A DNA stretch of 64,000 bases from Rothia dentocariosa ATCC 17931 (GCF_000164695.2 NC_014643.1:1116001-1180000); one strand, 5' to 3'. Numbered from the stretch's first letter, positions 24,930 to 34,229 are shown. Notes: generated from the letters alone by a model not told the origin. Made by a program: numbers and translations.

Positions 24930-27095
24930 ATGGCTTTTCCTGCTGTTTTGCAGACCGCCCAGACCGAGTGCGGTCTGGGCGTGAGTGCTTCCATTCTGCA
25001 GCATTATGGGCGCTATCAGACGGTCTCAGACTTGCGTCTGTCTATGGAACCTGGCCGTGAAGGGCTGAACCTCCTGCAGGTGAGCAACCTTCTCACGGAC
25101 GAGGGTATGGAGGTCGGCGCCTATCGGGCAAGCTCGTTGGAGCAACTTCGGGATATCGGCAAGCCGGTGATTCTGCACTGGAATAATTCGCATTATGTGG
25201 TGCTGGTGCGGATGCGTCATGACCGGGTGCAGATTATGGATCCTGGGCAGGGTTTGCGAACGATTAGTCTTGAGGAGGCTGAGAGTTCCTTCTCCGGCAG
25301 CGTGCTGGTGCCGACTCCACGGGATGATTTCGAGAAAAAATCCCGGAACGTTTTCAAAGACTGGCAGTTCCATACGTTCTTTACGAAGCAGATGTTCGGT
25401 CAGTATGCGCTTTTCATCTTGTTACTTGCGATCACCTATAGCGTGACCTTTGCGGTGCCGATGGTGATTCAGCATGTGGTGGATGCTCAGCTGAAGGGCG
25501 AAGAGAATGTTGTGGTTGGCATCACTGCCGGTGTCATTGCTGGTATTGCAGGGTATTACCTGGTATCGATTGCGCGTGCCGCAACGTTGGCGAGTATCGT
25601 CTCGTCTATCGGGTATAAGCTTCTGGGGGATCTTTTTGCCAGACTTCTCAAGTTGCCGCTGACGTATTTTGCGCTCCGCTCGCCGGGGGATATTCTCTAC
25701 CGGTTGGCAAGCGTGAATATTCTGCGCGATTTCCTGTCGTCAAACCTGACCGAGTTCGTTATCAATATCGGCACGATGATCGTGATTCTTATCTTTATCG
25801 CCCAGCAGTCCGGCGTGGTTTTGCTCATTACCTGCGGGGTTCTGTCCGTGCTGGCGGTGATTTGGATTGTAACGGCGCGTCCCACCTCTCAGGCGCTTGA
25901 TGCGGAATATTCGCATGCTTCTGAAACTCAGGTGATTGAGCTAGATGCCATTAACACCGTGGCGACGATGAAGATGACCGGTTCGGCGACTTCGACCTTT
26001 GGTAAGTGGCGTGAGACGTATCTGCGGTCGTTGGCGTCGATGCGCCGTCGCATGGTGCTGCAGCAAGGTGTGTTGGGTTCTGCCGCAGCCGTGGTGCAGC
26101 TGGGTGGCCCGCTGATTCTATTGCTGTCTTCGTTGCCGCTGGTCAATAACGGAACGTTGACCCTGGGACAGGCTATTGCGACCGAGGGCATTTCCGCGCT
26201 GTTGTTTTCCTCGATCTCTTCGGTGATGTTCGGCATTATGAATATCGCGGCGGTGGATCGTGCCGTTGCTCGTATTACCGATATTCAGCGATATGAACCC
26301 GAACAGGATGAGGGAACCGTTACGGATGTGATTGACAGTGATATCGAGCTAGAGGATGTCGGTTTCACGTATCCGGGTGGTATGGCCCCGGTCCTCTCGG
26401 AGGTGTCTCTAACGGTGCCGGAGGAGCAGGACATCGCGATCGTCGGTTCCTCCGGGTCTGGTAAGAGCACGCTTGCTATGTTGCTGTGCTCGCTGTACAC
26501 CCCGGTTTCGGGTGCTATTCGTGTGGGCGGAATCGATATTCGTGATTACTCGCTGGATGCTCTGCGCTCCCACATTGGGTATGTGCCTCAGCAGCTGCAA
26601 ACCAGGACGGGCAGCCTGTACGATAACCTCACGGCGGGTCTGGACGACGGGCGCAGCCGTGAGGAGATCGAAGCCAATATCTACGCTATGGGCATCCTGG
26701 ATTTTGTGAAGGATCTACCGCTGGGGTTCGACACGATTATGGCCAACGGGGGCGAAAATTTCTCGGGTGGTCAACGTCAACGCATCGCGATTGCTACCGC
26801 CCTGCTGCGGTATCCACGGATTTTAGTGCTGGATGAGGCGACCAGTGCGCTCGATACTGCGACTGAGCGGCAGGTGACGGAACTCATCGCACAGTATCAG
26901 TGCACGAAGGTCGTGGTGGCGCACAGGCTTTCGACAATTCGCAATGCCCAGCAGATCGTGGTGATGGAACACGGATGCGTGGTGCAGGTCGGTTCCCATG
27001 CGGAGTTGATCTCGGTGGAAGGTCGGTACCGGGATTTGTACTACCAAGAAGAAAAAAGCAGCCACAAGGAGTACACCTCACCAATAGCCGCATAG
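24930..27095 (+). CDS. lanT: LanT peptidase-ABC exporter, cassette 1
   Basis: A 721-residue bifunctional transporter. The N-terminal C39 peptidase has Cys14 (QTECGLGVS), His in SHYVVLV and Asp in MDPG, so it should be active and remove the double-glycine leaders of the two precursors. A six-helix membrane domain (about 150-430) follows, then the ATPase with GSSGSGKST, FSGGQRQRIAIA and ILVLDEATSALD. It starts 11 bp after lanM and is followed by a strong terminator. It is very close to the LanT at 31385, including long shared nucleotide stretches in the membrane and ATPase parts. Confidence 0.95.
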   Translation: MAFPAVLQTAQTECGLGVSASILQHYGRYQTVSDLRLSMEPGREGLNLLQVSNLLTDEGMEVGAYRASSLEQLRDIGKPVILHWNNSHYVVLVRMRHDRVQIMDPGQGLRTISLEEAESSFSGSVLVPTPRDDFEKKSRNVFKDWQFHTFFTKQMFGQYALFILLLAITYSVTFAVPMVIQHVVDAQLKGEENVVVGITAGVIAGIAGYYLVSIARAATLASIVSSIGYKLLGDLFARLLKLPLTYFALRSPGDILYRLASVNILRDFLSSNLTEFVINIGTMIVILIFIAQQSGVVLLITCGVLSVLAVIWIVTARPTSQALDAEYSHASETQVIELDAINTVATMKMTGSATSTFGKWRETYLRSLASMRRRMVLQQGVLGSAAAVVQLGGPLILLLSSLPLVNNGTLTLGQAIATEGISALLFSSISSVMFGIMNIAAVDRAVARITDIQRYEPEQDEGTVTDVIDSDIELEDVGFTYPGGMAPVLSEVSLTVPEEQDIAIVGSSGSGKSTLAMLLCSLYTPVSGAIRVGGIDIRDYSLDALRSHIGYVPQQLQTRTGSLYDNLTAGLDDGRSREEIEANIYAMGILDFVKDLPLGFDTIMANGGENFSGGQRQRIAIATALLRYPRILVLDEATSALDTATERQVTELIAQYQCTKVVVAHRLSTIRNAQQIVVMEHGCVVQVGSHAELISVEGRYRDLYYQEEKSSHKEYTSPIAA

Positions 27096-27198
27096 ACGAT
27101 TCCTTATAGTCGACCCTGGGGTTTGGGAAAGTCGCTATGGATATGCGCAGCGGCGCGCACGAGTAAATAACCTGAGCCGTATCGTAACCGAAAAACGT

Positions 27199-27248
27199 GG
27201 ATGCTGTCGTACAGGCGTGCTGCCTGGGCGACAGCATCCAAATTTTTT
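27199..27248 (+). terminator. Strong terminator after lanthipeptide cassette 1
   Basis: GGATGCTGTCG and CGACAGCATCC form a perfect 11-bp stem, with an inner CAGGC/GCCTG stem, followed by AAATTTTTTGG. It lies 104 bp after the lanT stop. The A-run on the other side would let it work on the minus strand too. Confidence 0.8.
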
Positions 27249-27555
27249 GGTGCTTCTTCAAAAACCAGCGCGGCAAGTTCTCTACAAACCGCATAATATT
27301 TCACCCATAAAGTTTAAATTTCTAAGCAACAATACTCAGATTTCTCGGGAATTTTTAATGGTTTTGTTATCTTAAAAATGATACCAAACCGTTACAAAAA
27401 CTTTTTCAAAATTATTTTTCTAATATAAAAACAAAAGTTACTGTAAATAATAAAATACTTTCCAGGTGCTTTATTTTCTGAGTAAACCAACCCGATCCCT
27501 TGAAATTACAGCTCAAACTCGTAATGATTATTGTTTTGAATAAAGTTTAAAATGC

Positions 27556-27584
27556 TTGACATCAATATTATTTACCATTTTAAA
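27556..27584 (+). promoter_or_regulatory. Possible promoter of lanthipeptide cassette 2
   Basis: A perfect TTGACA (27556-27561) with a 17-bp spacer and TTTAAA as -10 box. Transcription from here would give a leader of about 500 nt before the precursor ATG at 28100. The spacing is ideal; the -10 match is modest. Confidence 0.45.
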
Positions 27585-27967
27585 GAGTGCACGATAAATT
27601 TTTGACCCCTAGACTACATCTTGAAACACGTTTATCAAGTTGTTACTGTAGAGTCACCGATTTCAATAGAGAGAAAACCGACTCTGATAAGGACTTTTGT
27701 TCCATGACCTTGCCGCATGATGAGAATAGAAGATATATCTCACCACCCCTATATGTCGCAGCCCGCGACGAAAGTTCATAGTCAATGGAGATGTGAGGCT
27801 TTTGTTGCTTGGCACCTGTAGCACACGCGGCATCCCCACATAATTCAGATGACATAGCTCTGGCAGCCTGTGTCTCATGGCTATGTTTGTAGTGCTACAG
27901 AAAATAAGTAACAAATTTTACAAACTTCCTTTCCTTGAGGCGTTAGTGCGTCGTAAGGAAGGGTAGT

Positions 27968-28083
27968 GGGTTCCAGGTGAATACTGTGGAAAAGCAAACA
28001 CCTGGAACCCAGTCAGAGAATAGTTTGATGTCTTCAGCATCAAACTAAACACCGATAATATTATTCCTGAACGGATCAGGAAT
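27968..28083 (+). promoter_or_regulatory. Three perfect hairpins in the leader of the Gly-rich precursor
   Basis: Hairpin 1 has 12-bp arms GGGTTCCAGGTG/CACCTGGAACCC (27968-27979 and 27999-28010). Hairpin 2 has 10-bp arms TAGTTTGATG/CATCAAACTA (28021-28030 and 28038-28047). Hairpin 3 has 9-bp arms TATTCCTGA/TCAGGAATA (28062-28070 and 28075-28083) and ends only 5 nt before the AAGGAGG ribosome binding site. All arms are perfect. None has a terminator T-run, so they may be protein-binding operators, attenuating folds or mRNA-stabilising structures. Confidence 0.7.
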
Positions 28084-28099
28084 ATTAAGGAGGATAACC

Positions 28100-28300
28100 A
28101 TGGCTAAGGATATCACGCTCCTGGAAGAGATCTCGGACCTCGACCTGGACCAGGTTAACGGCAGCGGTCACGGTGGCGGCGGCTACAGCGCTGGCGGCGG
28201 CTACAGCGGTGGCGGCAACGGCGGCGGCGGCAACTACTGCGGTAACGGCTGCGGCAACTACAACTTCGGCTTTGGCTTCTGGGGCGGCAGCTCTTCCTAA
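28100..28300 (+). CDS. lanA: Gly-rich lanthipeptide-type precursor
   Basis: A 66-residue precursor with a strong AAGGAGG ribosome binding site. The leader (MAKDITLLEEISDLDLDQVN) is nearly the same as that of the cassette 1 precursor but ends GSG instead of GG. The remaining 43-45 residues are about half glycine: HGGGGYSAGGGYSGGGN, then NYCGNGC with Cys47 and Cys51, then NFGFGFW and a SSS end. Only five Ser and two Cys are available for thioether rings. I know no described lantibiotic of this composition; the glycine runs recall microcin B17 in composition only. Its leader and position ahead of lanM and lanT make it the likely substrate of cassette 2. FGFW is shared with the Cys-free peptide of cassette 1. 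Confidence 0.88.
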   Translation: MAKDITLLEEISDLDLDQVNGSGHGGGGYSAGGGYSGGGNGGGGNYCGNGCGNYNFGFGFWGGSSS

Positions 28301-28341
28301 GTCCGGGGAATAAGTAAATACGATAGATAAGGAGATACCAG

Positions 28342-31300
28342 GTGTTAATCAGGGAACTTCTTCCTGAACTGGATGATGAGCAATTCCGACGCCTAGAAAC
28401 ATACGTATCTAGCACTTCGTTGTTAGAACGTTTGGGTACCGCATCCAATACTCCCGACTCCGAGTCTATCGTACGGTTGTCGGCTCCGGTGCTCAAAGCA
28501 CTGGGGCCGACGGCCGAACCCTCCATGTTTCACGCGCTCATTGCCCAGCTTGCCGAGGGTGAGCGTGACAATGTTGAACGTGCTGTTGCCGCATCGGGTT
28601 ACGCCGCACCGTCGCGGCTTTCCCTCCTAGTTAGTCAGTTTTTGGAGAACCTGACCGCGCGTTTGACTAATTTCTACCTCAGACCGCTGGTTGCGCACAT
28701 CAAAAAGATCTCTTCGCAGGGGCTTCTGCACGGGAGTACACCCGAAGAACGGTATGAAGACTACTGCCGACGTTGGGGCGAAGAATTTAGTGACGACTTT
28801 TATGCAAGCTACCCGCTTCTGCCCGGCGTTCACGGCAGGACTATTGAGCAGTTTCATGCGATGATTGCCGAAATTTTTGAGCGCGTGAGCGCTCGTGAAG
28901 ATGATATTCGCGAGCTTCTTAACGTCAAAGATGACGAACCTCTCAAACTCGAATCCTTCGGTCTGCCCAGAACCCGTTACGGCGGCGGACGCGCCGGTTG
29001 CCTTCTCGAATTTACCCAGGGCATGGTGGTCTACAAATCCCGCAATGTTGAAGGCGAATGGGTCTTCTGGAAAATCGTTCAAGACCTTGCCGCGCAGGGG
29101 GCTCCTTCGATGCGTGCAGCCCGTGTGATTCGGGGTGAGGGCTATGGCTTCATGGAGTTTATTAAACGTGAAGACGCAGACTTTTATGCCGAAGATTTCC
29201 TTGGAGCTTGCGGACGGCTGGCGGCTTTGCTCTACACCCTGCAGGCCAAAGACCTGCACGCCAAGAATTTGATACCCCTGCGCACGGAACCCGTTCCGAT
29301 TGACCTTGAAACGATCCTCCACCCCGTGCATATTTTGACGGAGGATATTCAGAGTCCCCCCGAGGGCAGCGTTTACCTGCGCTGGCTGCGCGGAATCGCA
29401 TGCAGCGCATTTCTGCCTACCCGCCGCACACGCCGCGATATCTCGCTAGGGTTCCGCGACGTAGGCTTCCTGCACGGGGAACAGGGGACGAATCCCTTCC
29501 ACGAGGTAACCGTCGCAAATCCCTTCCGTGACGATGCTGTGGCACGCATCAACCGCGAACCCAGCCCAGAGAACCCGACTACGGAAGACACAGATCGCGC
29601 CGAAGAAGCTAACGCTAGCACCCCGGAGGAGCGGCGTATTTCTGAGGCAGCCCGCGCCCGCGCCTTCGAACGCGGATTCACGCAGATGTACCGGTGGGTC
29701 TGCGAGCACCGCGAAATCATGACCGAAATAGTTCGCACAAATTGCTCCGGGCTGACGCTGCGTGCCCTGCTGCAATCCACCAGGTACTACACCCGAATCC
29801 TCAAAATGCTCAGCAGCCCCGAAGCGCTGGCCTCCGAAAAAGTCTTCGCCACGATCGCGCTGCGTGCCGCAACGCTGAGCAATAACCGTCCCCTTGAGAT
29901 GATCGGGGCCGAAGTAGAAGCCCTCTGGCGGTTCGACATTCCCTTCTTCATGCATCGCACAGATGGCTCCGAGATCATATCTTTCGACGGGCACGCCGTA
30001 GGACTGACCATCGACAGCAGCGCGCTCGATGAAACCCTGGAGCATATTGCCGCCCTCGACGAAGCAAACCTTGAAGAGCAGATGCAACAGATCTGGTCAG
30101 CCTTCGTATCACCCTACCCGCCGGATCGCATACTCGCGGCCGCATCGGCAAAGCTACTATCAAACAGGCAGAGCGTGCAGCATGAACGAGAACTCTGCGA
30201 GAGTATTGCCGACCGGCTAACAGCGACGAACCATCCGGGTGGCAGAGAGGAAGACGCCTGGACCTGGCTGGCGCCCACCCCCGGACTATGGCAGCAGCAC
30301 CTTAGCCTGTGGAACACCGAAGTACTCGGCATAGACTTCTACACAGGCTCAACCGGGGCTGCACTCGCCCTCACCCAGGCCGCACGGACGCTCGGAAAAC
30401 CGGAATACACGCAGACGGCCCGCCGGGTACTAGACCCCATCGCGCAAGACGTCTTCGCTGACAGGCTTTTCAGCATTCCCCCCGAAACCTGCGACGGCAT
30501 ATCTTGCGGCGAAACAGGCATCGCCTTCGTGCTCGCCGCTGCCGCAGAAAACCTTCGGGATACCCGTTTTGCTGAGGCAGCCGTCAAGGTTGGCGACCGC
30601 ACCGCCGCGCGCCTGGCACAGGTTGAGCATCCTATGCCCGGGTACCTGGATCACCAGGTAGGGGCTGCCGCCCTGCTCTTAGGCTATAACCTCGCCACCG
30701 ACCGCGCGGCCCTGCTGGCAGTATTAGACAGGCACGCCCAAGACATTATCGCCGGCATGGTAGAAGAAAACTGGTGGCACCGCAGCGGATTCGCCTACGG
30801 AATCAGCGGATCAATCTTCGCGCTGGCCCGGTGGAACCGCCAGATGCCCTCACCCGAACGCGCTCGCGAAGCCGTCGAAATTCTTCTGCGCCGCCTCAAC
30901 GACTTCAACACCGGGGACGAATGGCGGGCCCAGCTCACCGAGCATGACAGCGGCGAAGAGCATGCCAGCGGCACCTGGTGCTCCGGTAGCGCGGGTATTG
31001 CCCTCGCGTTCGCGGCACTGCACCTGTGGATGCCCGAACTCGCCAGCCGCACCGACCTCGACCGCGCGGTACAGCATGCGTTCCGCACCGGCACCCGAAG
31101 CAACCTCACCCTATGCCACGGCGACTTCGGCACCCTGGATGCGCTCGCCTGGATAGCCGACCGAATCCCCGACGTACCGTGTGCAGAGGCTATCCGGGAT
31201 GCCATCGAGAACGGTTACAGCGCATCGGATATTCGGGCAGTCCTCGACGATAAATCCGTGCGCTACTCGCTGACTCCCTCGTTCATGGTCGGTACCTCCG

Positions 31301-31383
31301 GCGTGCTGTCCTGGCTGACTCGCCGGGCAGATAATGCTCGCCCGTACAGCCCTCTTATCCCCGAGCCGTTCGAGGTTCGATAG
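28342..31383 (+). CDS. lanM: Class II lanthionine synthetase LanM, cassette 2
   Basis: A 1013-residue paralogue of the synthetase at 21913. The cyclase zinc ligands are kept: Cys880 (TWCSG), Cys925 and His926 (LCHGDFG). The dehydratase half differs at usually conserved points: YKSRN replaces YKPRS, and DLHAKN replaces DMHEEN, while the following DLET and the LRALLQSTRYY block are kept. It may still dehydrate, or be tuned to the odd Gly-rich substrate. The GTG start has AAGGAG 8 nt upstream, as in cassette 1. It lies 41 bp after the precursor, and its stop is 1 bp before the lanT start. It is more GC-rich than the paralogue. Confidence 0.94.
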   Translation: MLIRELLPELDDEQFRRLETYVSSTSLLERLGTASNTPDSESIVRLSAPVLKALGPTAEPSMFHALIAQLAEGERDNVERAVAASGYAAPSRLSLLVSQFLENLTARLTNFYLRPLVAHIKKISSQGLLHGSTPEERYEDYCRRWGEEFSDDFYASYPLLPGVHGRTIEQFHAMIAEIFERVSAREDDIRELLNVKDDEPLKLESFGLPRTRYGGGRAGCLLEFTQGMVVYKSRNVEGEWVFWKIVQDLAAQGAPSMRAARVIRGEGYGFMEFIKREDADFYAEDFLGACGRLAALLYTLQAKDLHAKNLIPLRTEPVPIDLETILHPVHILTEDIQSPPEGSVYLRWLRGIACSAFLPTRRTRRDISLGFRDVGFLHGEQGTNPFHEVTVANPFRDDAVARINREPSPENPTTEDTDRAEEANASTPEERRISEAARARAFERGFTQMYRWVCEHREIMTEIVRTNCSGLTLRALLQSTRYYTRILKMLSSPEALASEKVFATIALRAATLSNNRPLEMIGAEVEALWRFDIPFFMHRTDGSEIISFDGHAVGLTIDSSALDETLEHIAALDEANLEEQMQQIWSAFVSPYPPDRILAAASAKLLSNRQSVQHERELCESIADRLTATNHPGGREEDAWTWLAPTPGLWQQHLSLWNTEVLGIDFYTGSTGAALALTQAARTLGKPEYTQTARRVLDPIAQDVFADRLFSIPPETCDGISCGETGIAFVLAAAAENLRDTRFAEAAVKVGDRTAARLAQVEHPMPGYLDHQVGAAALLLGYNLATDRAALLAVLDRHAQDIIAGMVEENWWHRSGFAYGISGSIFALARWNRQMPSPERAREAVEILLRRLNDFNTGDEWRAQLTEHDSGEEHASGTWCSGSAGIALAFAALHLWMPELASRTDLDRAVQHAFRTGTRSNLTLCHGDFGTLDALAWIADRIPDVPCAEAIRDAIENGYSASDIRAVLDDKSVRYSLTPSFMVGTSGVLSWLTRRADNARPYSPLIPEPFEVR

Positions 31384-31384
31384 T

Positions 31385-33598
31385 ATGGGTTTTCCTGCTG
31401 TTCTTCAGGCGGCGAAGACCGAGTGCGGGCTGGGCGTGGGGGCGTCCGTCCTGCAGCACTACGGGCGCTATCAGACTATTTCAGACCTTCGCCTGATTGC
31501 CGAGCCCGGTCGTGAAGGTCTCTCGATGCGCCAAGTGCGCGACCTTCTCGTCGAGGAAGGTATGGAGGTCAAAGCCTTCAGGGCACCCTCTCTCGAACAC
31601 CTTCGAGATATCGGCAAGCCGGTTATCTTGCACTGGAACAATTCCCATTACGTGGTTTTGGTGCGCATCCGTAAGGATCGCGTGCATATTATGGACCCCT
31701 CCACGGGAATGCGGGTTATGGATCTTCAGGAGGCTGAAGAGTCTTTTTCCGGCAGTATTCTGGTGCCGTCTCCGCGGAAAGATTTCAAAAAGAAATCCCG
31801 CAGTGTCTTTCAAGATTGGCAGTTGGGCACCTTCTTCACGAAGAAAATGTTCGGCCAGTACGCGCTGTTCCTGCTGCTTCTCATCATCACCTACAGCGTT
31901 ACCTTTGCCGTGCCCATGGTGATCCAAACCGTGGTGGATGCGCAGCTCAGGGGTGCAAGAAACACCGTCGTGGAAACAACGGTCGGTGTGGTAGTCGGTG
32001 TTATTGGCTACTACCTGGTTTCCATTGCGCGCGCCGCAACGCTGGCGAGTATCGTCTCGTCCATCGGATATAAGCTCTTGGGCAATATGTTCGATAGGCT
32101 GTTGAGGCTGCCGTTGACCTATTTCGCGCTGCGTTCTCCGGGCGATATTCTCTACCGCCTCTCAAGCGTGAACACGCTGCGCAACTTCTTGTCTACAAGC
32201 CTGACCGAGTTCGTGATTAACATCGGCACGATGATTGTGATTCTCATCTTTATCGCCCAGCAATCGAGCCAGGTTTTGATAATCACCTTCGTGGTTCTTG
32301 CCGTGCTGATGCTGATCTGGTTCGTTACGGCGCGCCCCACCTCCCAGGCGCTCGACGCCGAGTATGCGCACGCCTCCGAAGCGCAGGTGGTTGAGCTTGA
32401 CGCTATTAACACCATCGCAGCCATGAAGATGACGGGTTCCTCAACGCCCACCTATAACACCTGGCGCGAAGCCTATATGCAGTCGCTGGCGTCGATGCGC
32501 CGCCGCATGGTGCTGCAGCAGGGTGTGCTCGGGTCTGCCGCATCCGTGGTGCAGTTGGGTGGTCCTCTGATTCTGTTGTTGGCGTCGATACCGCTGGTGA
32601 ATGATGGAACGCTCACGCTCGGTCAGGCTATTGCGACCGAGGGTATTTCTGCGCTGCTGTTTTCGTCAGTCGCTTCGACGATGTTCGGCATTATGAGCAT
32701 TATCGCTGTGGATCGCGCGGTTGCGCGTATCGTGGATATTCAGCGTTATGAACCGGAGAAGAGCACGGGATCTGTCACCGATATTGCTGATGGTGACCTT
32801 GACCTTGAGAACGTGAATTTTACGTATCCGGGTGGTAATAAACCTGTGCTGACGGATATCTCGCTGCGCGTGCCGGAGGGCCACGATGTTGCTCTCGTGG
32901 GTTCGTCAGGTTCGGGCAAGAGTACCTTGGCTAAGCTGTTGTGTTCGTTGTACAGCCCGGTTTCTGGCACGATTCGTGTGGGCGGAATCGATGTTAAAGA
33001 TTATTCTTTGGACGAGCTGCGTTCCCATATTGGGTATGTGCCGCAGCAGCTGCAAACCAGGTCGGGAAGTCTGTACGATAACCTCACGGCAGGTCTGGAT
33101 GACGGGCGCAGCCGTGAAGAAATCGAGGAGAGTATTCTCGCGATGGGCATCCTGGATTTTGTGAAGGATTTGCCGATGGGCTTCGATACGATCATGGCGA
33201 GCGGTGGCGAGAACTTCTCGGGCGGTCAGCGCCAGCGCATCGCGATTGTTACGGCTCTGCTGCGGTATCCACGGATTTTGGTTTTGGATGAGGCGACCAG
33301 CGCGCTCGATACCGCGACCGAACGGCAGGTGACGGAGCTGATTGCGCAGTATCAGTGTACGAAGGTTGTGGTGGCGCACAGGCTTTCGACGGTGCGCAAT
33401 GCCGAGAATATCGTGGTCATGGAGGATGGGCACATTATTCAGAGCGGACGCCATGATGACCTGATGATGGTTGAGGGCCGTTATCGGGAGCTTTATTCTC
33501 AAGAAGAGCAGAGCAGCCAGGCGGGGTACATTTGGGCGCAGTGGCCCCCCACGAAGGTTTCTCGCCACGGCTTTGGCTTGGGAATGTTTACCTCGTAG
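31385..33598 (+). CDS. lanT: LanT peptidase-ABC exporter, cassette 2
   Basis: A 737-residue C39 peptidase-ABC exporter. Cys14 (KTECGLGVG), His in SHYVVLV and Asp in MDPS make an intact peptidase. The membrane domain and ATPase (GSSGSGKSTLAKLL, FSGGQRQRIAIV, ILVLDEATSALD) follow. I start it at the ATG at 31385, one base after the lanM stop, because the protein then aligns from its first residue with the cassette 1 transporter; an earlier in-frame start lies inside lanM. The C-terminal tail (GYIWAQWPPTK onward) is unrelated to that of the cassette 1 copy. It would export the Gly-rich peptide after cleaving at NGS or GSG. Confidence 0.94.
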   Translation: MGFPAVLQAAKTECGLGVGASVLQHYGRYQTISDLRLIAEPGREGLSMRQVRDLLVEEGMEVKAFRAPSLEHLRDIGKPVILHWNNSHYVVLVRIRKDRVHIMDPSTGMRVMDLQEAEESFSGSILVPSPRKDFKKKSRSVFQDWQLGTFFTKKMFGQYALFLLLLIITYSVTFAVPMVIQTVVDAQLRGARNTVVETTVGVVVGVIGYYLVSIARAATLASIVSSIGYKLLGNMFDRLLRLPLTYFALRSPGDILYRLSSVNTLRNFLSTSLTEFVINIGTMIVILIFIAQQSSQVLIITFVVLAVLMLIWFVTARPTSQALDAEYAHASEAQVVELDAINTIAAMKMTGSSTPTYNTWREAYMQSLASMRRRMVLQQGVLGSAASVVQLGGPLILLLASIPLVNDGTLTLGQAIATEGISALLFSSVASTMFGIMSIIAVDRAVARIVDIQRYEPEKSTGSVTDIADGDLDLENVNFTYPGGNKPVLTDISLRVPEGHDVALVGSSGSGKSTLAKLLCSLYSPVSGTIRVGGIDVKDYSLDELRSHIGYVPQQLQTRSGSLYDNLTAGLDDGRSREEIEESILAMGILDFVKDLPMGFDTIMASGGENFSGGQRQRIAIVTALLRYPRILVLDEATSALDTATERQVTELIAQYQCTKVVVAHRLSTVRNAENIVVMEDGHIIQSGRHDDLMMVEGRYRELYSQEEQSSQAGYIWAQWPPTKVSRHGFGLGMFTS

Positions 33599-33695
33599 CG
33601 GATGCGCGGTGCACGCGGGGGTTCTGTGCGAGTGTTTCAACGGCACATCTTCCATTGCAAACTATCGTTCCCACTTGGTTGATTTGGAGGGTGAA

Positions 33696-34205
33696 TTATC
33701 CGACGACAGGAACCGCGTAGCTGCGCCTGCCGCCGATGTAGTGGGAGAGTACTATGAATGATCCGAGCGTGACATCGTGTAATGCTTCGTCCATGATGTC
33801 AATAATATAACCGTATTTAACTCCGAGTCCGGGGCGGGTTATCTTCGCTACCACCTGATTTTCTCGGTGAATCTCGAACCCTTTGACCCATGCGCTTCCA
33901 TCCATGATGAACTCCGCATCGGAGGTTTTAACACTGAATTTTGGGCGGAAGGGCTTCCAATCCGTGTATTTCACGGTAGCTGCGGTGCTACCGTCTGTGG
34001 ACTCGATGGTGTAGGTGTGTTTTATGTCGGGTTCGCGGTGTACCGTGATGACTTTTTCCTCGGTATCTGCCTTAGTGAAGACGACGCTTTTCCCACCGAG
34101 TCGAAGCCTGCCATCGGTTTCATAGACTGGTTTGAAATCAGTGTTGAGGATGTTGTACCGGTATTCGGGGTATGCCATCTTTGATTTGGCGTAGAAAGTA
34201 GTCAT
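33696..34205 (-). CDS. LURP-one/Tubby-like small protein
   Basis: A 169-residue cytoplasmic-looking protein. The pattern of short beta strands with the ending FEIHRENQVVAKITRPG followed by KYGYIIDIMDEALHDVTLGSFIVLSHYI fits the LURP-one-related (Tubby/scramblase-like) fold, for which bacterial functions are mostly unknown. GGAAAG lies about 9 nt before the ATG. It is 24 bp downstream of a small membrane protein gene and probably shares its transcript. The family assignment is by general pattern only. Confidence 0.7.
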   Translation of the reverse strand: MTTFYAKSKMAYPEYRYNILNTDFKPVYETDGRLRLGGKSVVFTKADTEEKVITVHREPDIKHTYTIESTDGSTAATVKYTDWKPFRPKFSVKTSDAEFIMDGSAWVKGFEIHRENQVVAKITRPGLGVKYGYIIDIMDEALHDVTLGSFIVLSHYIGGRRSYAVPVVG

Positions 34206-34229
34206 GGGTTGTGTCTTTCCGTAGAAAAA

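Larger units (their letters stand above)
27249..28099. other. AT-rich interval and long leader of cassette 2
   Basis: No gene I can support in about 850 bp. 27300-27600 is very AT-rich. Around 27700-27860 the minus strand has a protein-like frame (containing SSELCGDAACATGAKQQKP) but no ribosome binding site and no recognisable family. The last 140 bp carry three perfect hairpins directly ahead of the Gly-rich precursor. Confidence 0.5.

Noticed and set aside
27104..27304. 66-residue minus-strand frame after lanT of cassette 1
   Set aside because: It starts at a GTG with a weak site and its middle is the perfect terminator stem at 27199-27248; the terminator explains the sequence better.
31334..31384. 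Longer start for lanT of cassette 2
   Set aside because: The extra 17 codons lie inside lanM, and the ATG at 31385 matches the N-terminus of the paralogous transporter.
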